From: Lucinisca nassula
Lineage: Eukaryota > Mollusca > Bivalvia > Lucinida > Lucinidae
Assembly: GCA_963580285.1 (NCBI GenBank)
Contig: OY757025.1
Coordinates: 117,865,900-117,929,899, forward strand
Length of the DNA: 64,000 bases
Direction of reading: 5' to 3'
The first letter of the stretch is position 1; the number at the start of each line of letters is the position of its first letter. This document shows, piece by piece, positions 1 to 11,460 of the stretch. The notes beneath the pieces were generated by a model, which was not told where the DNA came from, made no database searches, and saw only the letters and a program-made list of their open reading frames with translations. Both the position numbers and the translations under genes were made by a program.

Positions 1-604
1 TGGACAAAGGTCGTCTCCACCTTGCAATGGCAGTTGGAACTCTCTTTCTCATCTGCTCGGTAATGCCTCGTAAAATCTGATTTATCTCTCTCTCTACCAG
101 ACCTTTCTGCCATGACACTGTTAATCACATACAAAACTCACTCTTAGTGTTGTGAAATTGCAATGTGGAGTCAGATCAGGATATGCAACAGCCATAGCCC
201 CAGACAAATGGGGGTATCTGCATATTATTTTTCTTACTTCTGCACAAAAACATATGTGGTGGGTACTTATTTGAAGTGCCTCGCTGATGTACTTCTAATG
301 AGTATCTGCAACATATATTTTTGTGCAGGAAAAAGAAAAATATCAGTACATATTGGCTGAAAAAGTGCCTTTCCTTGAGCTATGAATACAGCAGCTTATG
401 AGAAAAGAGCACTTACATGTATGTCTGGCTATAAATCGGAGCTCAAATGATAACCAATAATCAGGGTATCCAGACACTATGAGTGTAGGACAATATGTTA
501 ATATGTTAACATATAGTTAAAACTTTGATCATTAAATATGGCAGATATGCTAATGTTTTTGCTGAAAAAAATGTGAGCAGTGCTCACATTTTGGAATCAA
601 AAAT

Positions 605-1385
605 ACCAAAATTGCACGACCCGCGGAAAAAGCGACCGACTGAAGTCGGTTGATTTTCTAAAAGTGCCCTAAAATCACCATGTCATTCTGTCAGTCTGTC
701 CTTCCGTAACCCGTTTGTGAAAATTGGTGATAGTGACTTAACCGCTTGGAATATTTAAACAATTTTTGGCATACTGAAAAATATCAATGAGATCTAACCA
801 ATGAACTTGCCAAATATTACATTCCATTTAGTATAGCCTCGCCGAGGCGAAAAATATGAAAATTTTTGAACTGCTTCTCCTCGGAAACCGTTGGGCCGAT
901 TGAAGTCAAATTTCATATGGAGCCTCTATGGGATGCGGGAAACCAAAATTTGCTCATGGGGTCCAGGTCACATGACAAAAATGGCCGCCAAGCCATATAT
1001 GGTAAAAACTCTTCAAAAATAGTCTTCTCCAGAACCACTGGGCAGATTTCCACAAGACTTGATAAATAGCGTCTGGGACGTAGGCCCATCATAAATTGCT
1101 AAAATGGTGACCCTGGGTTGACCTTGACCTTCTTTGTGCCTAGGTCAAACTTTGACACATATGCTTTTGTAGTGGAAAAGTGAGAATGCATTTTATCCTG
1201 CAAACGATTCAGAATACAGTACTAAAGTATAAGATATATTTTTGCTCCTTACGATAAGGGGCATTTATTGGGGGAACCGTTTTAGGTCCACGTCACATGA
1301 CCAAAATGGCCGCCATACCCATATATGGTAACACTCATAAAGCTAAAAGCATCCGGCGTGTCGTGCACTTCAGATGAAGCACTGG
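605..1385 (+). mobile_element. TIR element G, copy 1
   Basis: Single-unit copy, inverse to the one at 7316-8405: TTGCACGACCCGCGG at 611, GACTGAAGTCGGTTGATTTT, TATAGCCTCGCCGAGGCG, and the right end AGCATCCGGCGTGTCGTGCA at 1349. Confidence 0.75.
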
Positions 1386-1629
1386 ATTTACATATTAAAC
1401 TTGTTATAACAGTTAACAAATATGTCCACTAATGAGTTCATTAAGCTAACGATGCTTTGAACAACTGACCCCTGGTAGTTAATTGTACTTGTCCAAATTT
1501 TAGAACAAATATGGTAAGGAGTCGAGGTGTCCAAATATTTAGGGTAAATACAGTCATCAGAATGGATGTTTGAGTCTTGTAGGAAGCACAAAGTCTCTTA
1601 CATCTTTATGTCTGTCACTTCAGTCTTTG

Positions 1630-2145
1630 CTGGTGTCACAGGGTGAGAAAAAGAACAGGACTCGACCGGGCCCCGAGGTTATAAATTTTTTTTCATGCTC
1701 AACTCACTTGATCATGAAATTTGTCCTGCTCACAAATTTTAAAATGCAAACAATTGTTGGCATTTTAAAATTTGTGAGCAGGACAAATTACATTCTCTAC
1801 AATCTGAGAAAGAAACATCACTCAACTTCTTAGTATTTTAATTATTGTGAGCACCACAAGTTTCATGCTCAGCCGAGTTGAGCATGAAAGAAATTTTTAT
1901 TACCTCGGGGCCTGGACTCGAACCCAGGGCCTCTCGCATACCATGTGAATACTCTACCGACTGAGCTACGGAGCCACACGGTCGACCTCCGACATTTTCC
2001 CCCTGCCTAATTAGATTCGCCCCGAATCTCTCATAATAAGATCCATTCCGAATCTCTAAGTCCTATCCAGTCCGGCTGCGAGACTTATTTTTCATACTCT
2101 ACCATGCCCTCAGACGCGGTGCTACCCCCCACACTGGCCACCAAC
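1630..2145 (-). mobile_element. tRNA-derived SINE family B, copy 1
   Basis: Minus strand. The tRNA-like head (1913-1975) shows box A (TAGCTCAGTCGGTAGAG) and box B (GGGTTCGAGTCC) when reversed. The body CAGCCGGACTGGATAGG is at 2070-2090. The head is split by the foldback element at 1669-1912. Confidence 0.75.
1669..1912. mobile_element. Small foldback element inside a SINE
   Basis: A 244-bp palindromic insertion. The ends GGCCCCGAGGTTATAAATTT and, inward from the right, GGCCCCGAGGTAATAAAAAT are followed by CATGCTCAACTC. A second inner stem (TTTGTCCTGCTCACAAATTT) sits in the middle. Flanks GGACTCGACC and GGACTCGAAC suggest a 9-10 bp target duplication in the SINE's tRNA-like head. Confidence 0.7.
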
Positions 2146-2149
2146 TGTC

Positions 2150-2265
2150 ACAGGGTTGGAAAAAGAACATGACTCGATTGGGACTCAAAACCCAGGGCCC
2201 CTCGCATACCGTGCGAACACTCTACCGACTGAGCTACCGAGCCACGTGGTCAACCTGCTACATTG
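2150..2265 (-). mobile_element. tRNA-derived SINE family B, copy 2
   Basis: Minus strand, directly behind copy 1. Reversed it reads TAGCTCAGTCGGTAGAGTG then GGGCCCTGGGTTTTGAGTCC. The promoter boxes can be recognised but the acceptor stem does not pair, so it is not a tRNA gene. Confidence 0.7.
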
Positions 2266-2279
2266 GTCGCCAAAGTGAT

Positions 2280-3235
2280 AAATACTCGCTAAGATTGTTC
2301 TTAAAGGTAACACTATTTTAGCACATCTTATCACATTTAGAAACAATAATTTTGATGGGCCTCTTTGGTATTCACTGACCTGGATACAGCTACAAGGATA
2401 AGTATTTGTTCTCTTTGCACCTACAATCATACTAAAGTGAAACTTTGATAATTCGAACACATTCTGGAATCCCTATTCCCTTGTGAATTCTTCTCAAAGC
2501 TCCAGATATCCATATATTTAGGATTATTTAAGGAGAATGGGAACACCTGGCAGGTTTTTCTGCCATTTTTCAAAGGGAGACAACTTTCGGGACTTCCTGA
2601 TTGCTTTTCGACAAGCCCTGTCCCACTGAAAAAAGGGGTCTACTCTTAAAGGAAAGAATTTGCTCCTCAGGAGCAAATTCAGTCCTGTAAGAGTTAACCC
2701 CTATTGACATGGGAGACAAAAATACTTTTTCAGGAGTTGCCTCCCCTAGAGGGGTTCCAATTCCCCTTAAGGAGTCTTTTTCTGATTTTATTTATCTTCA
2801 CACAACATATTATTTTATAGAAGACTGAAAAGTTATTCCTACCTCATCTCCATTATACCTTAAGACTTGGCAATATGATTAAACATCAATAGTTTGAACT
2901 ACATATACCTCCATCTAAAGCTAATTTTATGGTCCCAGAGGTATTCAAATTTTTGTAATTTGGCTGTGTTTATGGAAAATGTGAGAGAAGCTCCCAGAGT
3001 TCCTTAATTCCTACTTACAGAGTTTTCTGCGGTAAACCAGAGATGGATTGTTTTTTTTTTTGTTTTTTGTTTTATAAGTTTTATTATGACGCAAGGATTT
3101 TCCTAGTGCTGTTTTGGGGCCGGTAATTGGCCCCTATTTTTCCCAATTTAGTGACAGATATTCCCAAATTTTATAATAAATTTCCCAATTTCTCATCTTA
3201 TTTTTCCCAAAGCCAGCGGCCCCTGGACCCTGATT
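2280..3235. other. No gene seen; one dispersed repeat
   Basis: AT-rich intron-like sequence. 2510-2790 (CAGGAGCAAATTC, TTCCAATTCCCCTTAAGGAG) resembles 11695-11860 (CTCATCAGGAGAAATT, CTCATGAAGGG) as a dispersed repeat. No exon signal supported. Confidence 0.5.
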
Positions 3236-3239
3236 CTGA

Positions 3240-3575
3240 GTGTAGGAAAATCCCTGTGATGGCCCCACCCATAGGGGCTTGTGAAATATATGGGCTGCAT
3301 GATGCTTCCACGCAGAGCTGAATCTGGCCTGTTCACTAGTACTGGTAAACAGCTTAGAGGACCAAAGCCTGTCTAGGAACCGCGGTGCGAGGAAGACCGT
3401 CCATGCTAATAAACCCTATTGGTTTCATTGGGCAACAGGGCCAGAGATGTCATTTCATCTCAATGTCAGGTAAAAGTCCCACAAAATTGGAAGCAACATC
3501 TCCAAAATGATCTTTTACAGTGTTGACGGGGATGTTAAACCTCAAATCAAACAAACAAACAAACAAGTTTCATTA
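3240..3575 (+). mobile_element. SINE family A, copy
   Basis: Nearly full-length. It runs from CCCCACCCATAGGGGCTTG through CATGATGCTTCCACGCAGAG, GTACTGGTAAACAGC, CATTTCATCTCAATGTC and CTCCAAAATGA to GACGGGGATGTTAAACC, with a CAAACAAA tail. The 3' part GACGGGGACGTTAAAC is shared by all SINE A copies in the window. Confidence 0.85.
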
Positions 3576-3764
3576 TGAGCATTATAATGGCAAAGAAATT
3601 ATCTTTTGAACTATAATCCTGCTGAATAAATTAATTTCGCCACACCAATTTCTGACTATTAACCAATCAAATTACTTGATATAAACCATTCATTAAATTC
3701 CATCTGATCTGGATCTACACTGTTTGCAATGGTAGGAGTTGTCGTGGTCAGCAGGATAAGGTTA

Positions 3765-4136
3765 AGGTTTTTTTTACATTTTTATTATATGACGTCGTGT
3801 CTGAGAATGTCATAATGCCACGTAATAAATTTGATAATTCATTGGTGGATTAAATATGCAAATTAGTTAGAAATGCTCTGTTATGTAACATCCTTAACGA
3901 TGTCGCGTTTACTAATGGCAGAATATTGACATTTTTGTAACACAATCGTGAATAAAATGCGTTGTAAATGTCATATGATAAATAGAATCTTGCATTTGTG
4001 CCCATGTGTTATTGAATTTATTAAACTTGTTGATGAAAAGGGATAAAATGCTCGGCATAGCCTCACATTTTATACCTTTTCCTCAAATTGTTTGATAAAT
4101 TCAATAATACATGAACACTCATGTAAGATGCTCTAT
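3765..4136. repeat. Dispersed repeat H, copy 1
   Basis: TATGACGTCGTGTCTGAGAA ... GGGATAAAATGCTCGGCATA ... GATGCTCTATATC. It matches 46802-47125 over ~330 bp and lies between a deleted MITE A and ZSWIM2-like exon 2. The central GATAAAATGCTCGGC / GCCTCACATTTTATACC is an inverted pair. Confidence 0.75.
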
Positions 4137-4208
4137 ATCTTCATGGATCATTTTATTTCCATGAACATAAATGTTGGGTAATCATGATACATGTATATTA
4201 TCACTCAC

Positions 4209-4326
4209 CAGGGTTTGTTTGTGGCACCCTAAATTTCTTCAACAGTAGCCAACAAATATGTTTACAGAGGTCTCTGTCCTTCAGGAACTGGGTACAGGTA
4301 CAGCTGTGAGGGTCACCTAGAAATGC
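4209..4326 (-). CDS. ZSWIM2: ZSWIM2-like gene, exon 2 (SWIM zinc finger)
   Basis: This exon has 39 codons plus one base, bounded by TTTCAG (AG at 4328-4327) and GTGAGTGA (GT at 4208-4207); it enters in phase 0 and leaves in phase 1. The peptide holds the SWIM signature CxC-x9-CxH in CTCTQFLKDRDLCKHICW, followed by LLLKKFRVPQ, which corresponds to the LLKKF segment of ZSWIM2. Joined after residue 50 of the upstream exon it keeps the family spacing. SWIM domains bind zinc and mediate protein or nucleic-acid contacts; in ZSWIM2 they precede RING and ZZ fingers that handle ubiquitin. I found no later exon at lower coordinates, so the RING/ZZ part should lie left of this window. Confidence 0.9.
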
Positions 4327-4868
4327 CTGAAATACAAAGTTGAATCCGGTAACATTGCATGGTCATTTATTTTACACACCCTACATTCACAGCCTCTCTA
4401 AGCTCTCATTAGCAGTTTCACTATGCTCAACACTTGGGGCATTTTGTTTCAATAAGCTTAGAAAAGGTATGTCCTGGAATTTTCAAACATAACAGTCACA
4501 TAACATAAATAAATAATTTATATGGAAAAACCTGAAGATTTCTGAATGTAAACCTGATTTAAAATGCCAGCAATGTTGTTCTTGCCAAAGGATATTAAGC
4601 ATTTGTGTCAAGCCTTTGACAAGATTGCACTCTAATCAGTAATTTATTTAAGTCATTCTTTTTATTTTAGCTCAAAACACTTGTCTTAAAAAATTGGCAG
4701 TTCATTTTCAAGGGTGTGTCCTATTCAGATTATGTTTTCCTATAAAATGATATAACCAGAGACTTTTCATTGTCAAAGCTACATTGCCTGCCCTACATCA
4801 TAGTGTAGTTTATATTTTCTAGTCCTTTGGAATCATTGATTCCATTGATGAATTTTGAAAATATCTGA

Positions 4869-4914
4869 GGGTCACTGATGAGGCCTAATTGGCCAAAACT
4901 AGCTAGTCTGGCCC
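4869..4914 (+). ncRNA. Decayed hammerhead ribozyme copy
   Basis: Same layout as the motif at 35322: GGGTCA, CTGATGA, stem II GGCC/GGCC with loop TAATT, palindromic stem III CTAGCTAG, T16.1, C17, then TGGCCC closing stem I with one G-T wobble. The GAAA box reads AAAA (4895-4898), which changes the invariant G12, so this copy should be inactive. Just downstream, ATGTACACTCCATATTTTCC (from about 4923) recurs at 41829, suggesting a dispersed host element. Confidence 0.7.
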
Positions 4915-5154
4915 AGAAAAAATGTACACTCCATATTTTCCAGTTCTGGGGTGTACTCCTTGCTTCCAAAGGATAAACCTTTCTAGAACATATTTAAGAA
5001 AGTTTTGCAAAAGTCTTTATTGTGGCTTTTGAATGGTGCACTGGACAAAGTTATACACAGCCATGCAAACTTTATGTGTGCAATGTAACAATAAGTCTAA
5101 CTTCCAAAAAACTATGGTTAATCAAGACAGTCAAGGACAATAATATTTTCATTA

Positions 5155-5363
5155 TTAACCCTTGACCTGCTGAATATTTAAATATGCCACACCCACTACC
5201 CATTATCAACCAATCAGATTACTTGATGCAAGTTATTGCAACAAATTCACAATCTGAATGACAATGTAGATCCTGATCAGATGGCTTCTTCAGAAGCCAT
5301 CTGATCTGGATCTGCATTGGTTGAAAGTTAAGACATATCGGGGATCAGCAGGACAAGGGTTAA
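5155..5363. mobile_element. TTAA hairpin MITE family A, type copy
   Basis: Bounded by TTAA (5155-5158 and 5360-5363) with inverted ends CCCTTGxCCTGCTGA. The centre is a long hairpin, GATCAGATGGCTTCTTC / GAAGCCATCTGATC. CCC starts and TTAA targets fit a piggyBac-derived MITE. Other copies: 7005-7222, 13461-14482, 16895-17107, 47177-47398, 49216-49428, 55285-55498, 61897-62109, and a deleted one at 3612-3770. Confidence 0.85.
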
Positions 5364-5414
5364 ATGGTGTATGATGTGGTGGGGGACTATAGTTTTGTAT
5401 AAAAAAAACAAAAC

Positions 5415-6612
5415 AAGAGCTGTCACTATAAGTGAGCAATGCTCACGTGGGAGCCAATTTGAGGAAAAAAAAGTGCGGACTAACCCACAAACTCACAAAC
5501 AATGCAAAAACTCCTACGGGGGCATAAAAGTTTAACAAAACTGTCAAAGAAATGTGGAAGAAGATCGCGTCCCAAGGTTTAAGAACGTGTTTTTCAGAAA
5601 ATAAAGGGCCGTAACTCCTTCGCAGATGATAGGATCAACGTGAAAATTAAGTTAGGCATCCCTTTACCTCACAAGGAATGCATGTGCAAAGTTTCAGCTC
5701 AATCGGTGAAGAAATGTGGAAGTAGTTCGCGTCACAAGGTTTTCGAACGCTTTTTCAGAAAATCAAGGGCCGTAACTCCGTTGCAGGTGATAGGATAAAC
5801 TTGAAAATTGTGTTAGGCACCCCTTCACCTGACAAGGAATGCATGTGCAAAGTTTCAGCTCAATCGGTGAAGAAATGTGGAGGTAATTTGCATCACAAGA
5901 TTTTTAGCACATTTTTGACAAAATCAAGGGCCATAACTCCAAAACACTTCATCCGAGCAAAATGAATTTAGTGTTAGGCACATCTACATATCATTGCAAA
6001 ATGCATATGCAAAAATTTAACAAAATTGTCAAAGAAATGTGGAAGTAGTTCGCATCACAAGGTTTAAGAATGCGTTTTTCAGAAAATAAAGGGCCGCAAC
6101 TCCTTTGCAGATGATAGGATCAACATGAAAATTGTGTTTGGCACCCCTTTACCTCACAAGGAATGCATGTGCAAAGTTTCAGCTCAAATGGTGAAGAAAT
6201 GTGGAAGTAGTTCGCGTCACAAGGTTTTCAAACGCGTTTTTCAGAAAATCAAGGGCCGTAACTCCATCACAGATGATAGGATCAATGTGAAAATTGTGTT
6301 ATGCACCCCTTCACCTCACAAGAAATGCATGTGCAAAGTTTCAGCTGAATCAGTGGAGAAATGTTGAAGTAGTTCGCATCACAAGGTTTTTAGCACATTT
6401 TTTAGAAAATAAAGGGCCGTAACTCCTTTGAAAATGATAGGACCAACGTGAATATTGTGCTAGGCATCCCTTCACCTCACAAGGAATGCATGTGCAAAGT
6501 TTCAGCTCAATCTGTGAAGAAATGTGGAAGTAGTTTGCATCACAAAAAAGTGCGGACTAACCCACAAACGAACGGACAGCGCAAAAACTATACGCCCTCC
6601 TACGGGGCATGA
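5415..6612 (+). repeat. 161-163 bp tandem array
   Basis: Six units aligned on AAGGGCC(G/A)TAACTCC at 5604, 5765, 5926, 6089, 6251 and 6412. Each contains GTGAAGAAATGTGGAAGTAG and GGAATGCATGTGCAAAGTTT. The array is bracketed by GTGCGGACTAACCCACAAAC at both ends (5470 and 6550) and by AGAGCTGTCACTATAAGTGA at the left border. Confidence 0.9.
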
Positions 6613-7004
6613 AAAAACAGATGCTGTGGATATTTACTGGTATTAAAATCATCTCATTAAGGTGGGTTTAATGACTAGCCACAACATCTGCTACATGGTT
6701 AAATAGAGAAAATTACCGCTATCCTGAAATTATCATCAAATAATCTGGTTATCCCACTTATCTATGGCATGATTATGTCACATGCAAATCATGAGCTTGA
6801 TTCATACAAAAATTGCCCTACTGCCTAGATATCAGAATACCTAATACATACCTGGTATGTGTACCAGTACCTCAGCAAACAGCACAGTTTGGGCCTCAAC
6901 TCTATGTTTTATATGACTTATAAACAAATAATCTTTGTGAAAATAAACAGATGAGTAAACTAATACCTAATACCACAGTTTAACTATAATGGTATAATAT
7001 AATA

Positions 7005-7222
7005 TTAACCCTTCTCTTGCTGTATATTCAGTTTAGCCACACCCATTTCTGACTTTGAACCAATCAGATTACTTGATGTTATTTATTCCTACAAATTCAA
7101 AAATTGAATGTCAAACAGTGTAGATCCTGATCAGATGGCTTCTGAATCAGATGGCTTCTTCAGATGGCTTCTACACTGTTTGCAAAGGAAAAGGTTGTCG
7201 TGAACAGCAGGACAAGAGTTAA
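7005..7222. mobile_element. TTAA hairpin MITE family A
   Basis: TTAA at both ends; ends CCCTTCTCTTGCTG and CAGCAGGACAAGAG; contains ACCAATCAGATTACTTGATG and a duplicated hairpin arm (CAGATGGCTTCT three times). Confidence 0.85.
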
Positions 7223-7315
7223 CCAGTCAAAAAACCTCTATTATTGAAATAACCCATAACAAGAAATATCTTTTAAAAAGATATGCGGCGTAGATTTAAT
7301 TGGAAGGTTGTTTAG

Positions 7316-8405
7316 AAACCAGTGCTTCAGCTGAAGTGCACGACCCGCCGGATGCTTTTAGCTTGATGAGTGTTACCATATATGGGTATGGTGGCCATTT
7401 TGGTCATGTGACCTGGACCTAAAACGGTTCCCCCAATAAATGCGCCTTATCGTAAGGAGCAAAAATATATCTAATACTTTAGTACTGTATTCTGAATCGT
7501 TTGCAGGATAAAATGAATTCTCACTTTTCCAATACAAAAGCATATGTGTCAAAGTTTGACCTAGGCACAAAGAAGGTCAAGGTCAACCCAGGGTCACCAT
7601 TTTAGCAATTTATGATGGGCCAGATGTTATTTATCAAGTTTCGTGGAAATCTGCCAAGTGGTTCTGGAGAAGACTATTTTGAAGGGTTTTTACCATATAT
7701 GGCTTGGCGGCCATTTTGGTCATGTGACCTGGACCCCATGAGCAAATTTTGGTTTCCTCAATCCCATAGAGGCTCCATATGAAATTTGACCTTAATAGGC
7801 CCAACGGTTTCCGAGGAGAAGCAGTTCGAAAATTTTCACATTTTTCGCCTCGGCGAGGCTATACTAAATGGAATGTAATATTTCGCAAGTTCATTGGTTA
7901 GACCTCATTGATACTATCAGTATGCCAAAAATTGTTTAAATATTCCAAGCGGTTTTAGTCACTATCACCAATTTTCACAAACGGGTTACGGACGGACAGA
8001 CAGACAGACCATATATGGCTTGGCGGCCATTTGGTTCATGTGACCTGGACCCCATGAACAAATTTTGGTTTCCGCCATCCCATAGAGGCTCCATATGAAA
8101 TTTGACTTCAATCGGCCCAACGGTTTCCGAGGAGAAGCAGTTCGAAAATTTTCACATTTTTTCGCCTCGGCGAGCCTATACTAAATGGAATATAATATTT
8201 CGTAAGTTCATTGGTTAAATCTCATTGATATCTTTCAGTATGCCAAAAATTGTTTAAATATTCCAAGCGGTTAAGTCACTATCACCAATTTTCACAAACG
8301 GGTTACGGACGGACAGACAGACTGACAGAATGACACGGTGATTTTAGGGCACTCTTAGAAAATCAACCGACTTCAGTTGGTCGCTTTTTCTGCGGGTCGT
8401 GCAAT
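7316..8405 (-). mobile_element. TIR element G, copy 2
   Basis: Ends share GCACGACCCGC and GCATCCGGCGGG-type inverted words with copy 1 at 605-1385. The unit (ACCATATATGGCTTGGCGGC ... CTCATTGATA ... CGGACGGACAGACAG) is partly duplicated (7690-8010 and 8011-8330). Contains CCGACTTCAGTTGGTCGC near the end. No ORF of substance. Confidence 0.75.
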
Positions 8406-8950
8406 ATGAGCTACAATAGTGACAGCAACAATTGTCTAGCTATGAACTGGTTTACTGTATTCAAACAATTCAGATGTCACGCGAGGAAAAATAGCTTTGC
8501 AGAGGGCGGTGTCCTGCCTGTTTGAGCTAAGGTCAATGTAAAAGGTCAAGGTTAAAAACATGACCTCATTTCAAGAGCATATGATCTCAAGTATATGCAC
8601 AACAAATAAGAAAACGTTATCATTTACTGTTTTTGAACACAAATTCTAGGGTTAACATTTCGGGTTGTCGCTATGGTGAACGTAAACGCATAGGCGGACG
8701 AACAAACGGACGAGCAGACAAACGGACGGAAACTTGATCTTATGTGCACCTAATTAAAACTCAAATTACACTTATTCCTTTTCAGAATTTATATAACATT
8801 AATGATATTCGAAAATGTCCATTTTGTGTTAAAATGGAGGACATAAAGTATGCTGAAGACAAATGATACACTGCAACTTTTATTTAGCATATATTGTAAA
8901 TTAAACATCTGTCAATTTGTAATGCGGCTATTACATGTTTTTGTCATGCT
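8406..8950. other. No feature recognised
   Basis: Intronic sequence with GTCAAGGTTAAAAACATGACC and ACGGACGAGCAGACAAACGG motifs typical of degraded repeat ends in this window; no exon signal. Confidence 0.5.
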
Positions 8951-8954
8951 ATAT

Positions 8955-9100
8955 CTCTTTATTGGTTTCATTGGGCAACAGGGCTTGGGTGTCATTTCAT
9001 CTCAATGTCGGGTAAAGATCCCACAAACTTGGAAGCAACGTCTCCAAAATGACCTACACAGTGTTGATGGGGACGTTAAACCTCAAATCAAACAAACAAT
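8955..9100 (+). mobile_element. SINE family A, 5'-truncated copy
   Basis: Begins at TATTGGTTTCATTGGGC and ends GACGTTAAACCTCAAATC. Its tail runs into a set of CCTTTCGCGAAA short repeats (9101-9175). Confidence 0.8.
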
Positions 9101-9227
9101 TCCTTTCGCAGAAAATTCTTCCTTTCGCGAAAGGAACCTTCCTTTCGCGAAATGGTTCCTTTCGCTATATAGACCAACCATGTGAAATTAGGTCAAAATA
9201 GCTATTCACCGCAGCAGTTACAGAATT

Positions 9228-9966
9228 CACTAAACTCCGTTCAGACAATCTGAATCATTGATTTTTTCGTTTATCGCTTTTAATACTCATTTTAGCCCAT
9301 ATATCACTATGGGAAAGTTGTAGACCTCACCCTCCGCCGATCTCTCCAGCAAGTCGTATGCCTCTGCAAAAGCCAGGAAAGGCTGTGATTGTTTGGAGAA
9401 AATTGCAAAATCCTAATTTTCTTTCCCAGACTAAGACATTCTGACAGGTTCGACCGTTCGACACACCCTTTTAAACCATATATAGTAGTGGTCACTGCTC
9501 TTGTAAATTACAAGGGCGTCTATATTTTATTTGCACGATCACTTCATGGAAAATCATTAGCTGTGACACCACATCTGATATCGGTATAATTCATTTGGAC
9601 CACTGTTGACAGCACATCGCGCTAGTGGCTCCCCGTTCCTAGTGAGCTTCTATCTAGCCATTCGAATGTAAGGTGTGTCGTAATTGCATATCTATTTATA
9701 AAGTACATCACATGGATTTGAATATTTATTATTTTACCTGACAATCATCATCAAATGGACTTAGTCTGTGGTCTCATTTCTTTGTTTTGCAATTTTCTCC
9801 AAATAATCACAGCCTTTCCTGACTGTCGCAGAGGCATGCGACTTGCTGGAGAAATCGGCGGAGGGTGAGGTCTACAACTTTCCCATAGTGATATATGGGC
9901 TAAAATGAGTATTAAAAGCGAGAAACGAAAAAATCGATGATTCAGATTTTCTGAACAGAGTTTAGA
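9228..9966. repeat. 180-bp inverted repeat with 375-bp spacer
   Basis: Arms 9228-9412 and 9787-9966 are inverted copies (TTTTAGCCCATATATCACTA, CTCACCCTCCGCCGAT, TGATT(G/A)TTTGGAGAAAATTG). The spacer holds unrelated sequence with CACAGCTAATGATTTTCC. The element type is unknown. Confidence 0.75.
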
Positions 9967-9969
9967 AAC

Positions 9970-11117
9970 ACAATTATACATATGACGTATGGTCATCAAA
10001 GGACAAGACGGTGAGCAAGCCGAAACTGTATATATTTTTCATTCATGTCTCACATAAAAAACGAAACATTTCCTAGGTTAAAACTTCAGTAAACTGTCGT
10101 ACTTTTGAGTAGATTTATTTATGCAAATCATTGACCAATGAAATGGTCATCTCCTTGGACATGTGGTTTTATTGACCAATGGAATAACGAAAAATGTAGG
10201 ACAAAAGCAAAACCATAACGGCTACACCGTAAAAAAACTGTTGAGTTTAGGGTTTGGTGCATGGTAAATTCAGTTTTTCAATATTTGCCGGTATTTACCG
10301 TTAAATGCCACCGGCATGGAAAATTCTCATATTTGCCGGCATTTTGTTTACCCCATTTTGTAATGAATGGAATGTTCACTGAATATATGTCAGTCAAAGG
10401 ATCTTGTTACATGCATATCCAAACGAAAATGTATAGATTATATAGAAACATGATCTATGGTCATTTTTCTATATAATTTTTATATGTTTAGGGGCTATCT
10501 TCCAATTATTTTAATAGAACCATGTTATAACAATGCTGTGGTGTACTGTTAATTTGAATTTTTTTTTGCAATTAGCAGTTGAAAATGGCTGAATTCTTCC
10601 TGATCAGATGCCATGGAATGGGGCATCTGACTTTTCTTACATGCTTTTCAATGAATGATAGAGATTTATCAGTGAAATATAAATCGATATTTTCACTGTT
10701 TCAAACAGTGAAAATACGATTTTTTATTTTTCACTGTTTGGGACTACTTTTTTCTTCAAATCTAACTCTAATTTCAATTTTATCTTTGTCAGATAACTGA
10801 ACAATACTGAAATGTGTTCTAATTGACGCATAGCCCGTTCATGTGTGACGGGGACGTTACTGACGTCGCGCGACGTTAGACTTGCCAGCAACTTCTTTGG
10901 AAAACTACTCTCTCAATTATTTCATTAATCATTCATAATAATACCATCCCAGGCCATTTCTCAGGTGCAAACTTTCAGTTTATACCCAATAGCATACCCA
11001 CTAAACACGATGGACACCACTAAACTGACGCGAAACGAACAGGAACAAAGATAATTTTCTCCGAATGTGAGCAACACCATTAAAGACGCTAAATATTGCC
11101 TTTTGAAGCATGTAAGA
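9970..11117. other. No gene seen
   Basis: AT-rich sequence with a TTTGCCGG(T/C)ATTT motif three times (10283-10345) and a GAAAAT/ATTTTC hairpin near 10690-10735. No exon signal. Confidence 0.5.
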
Positions 11118-11277
11118 AACAGAAAATTTGATTTTTTCAGTGCAAGATCAAATTTTATTTCACTCATGAACACCAAAACTGCTATTTTCACTCGTGGCTA
11201 CGCCACTCCTGAAAATAACAGTTTTGGTGTTCATTCGATGAAATAAAATTCGATCTTACACTGAAAAAATCAAATAT
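11118..11277. repeat. Hairpin repeat
   Basis: Left arm GATTTTTTCAGTGCAAGATC ... ACCAAAACTGCTATTTTC; the right arm is its inverse GAAAATAACAGTTTTGGTG ... CACTGAAAAAATC, with a short loop around 11200. Confidence 0.8.
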
Positions 11278-11460
11278 CCTCTATGGGTTTGCACTGTTGC
11301 CCATATGAACTGGGTCAAGAAAAAATCTGTCTTATCTTGAGCTAAGGTGTCGTTCTACTGAAACTGCCATGATGTATGAGTTTGGTTGTTATATAGATTG
11401 TTGGTATAAAGAGGGTTGACTGCATGTTTCAACTTTTGCGACTTCTTGTTTGTTTTCTGT

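Noticed and set aside
1..60. Possible exon ending at position 60 (frame DKGRLHLAMAVGTLFLICS, then GTAATG), or a minus-strand exon 52-1 after CAG
   Set aside because: Neither frame matches a family I recognise, and the minus-strand reading does not continue ZSWIM2. Too short to support.
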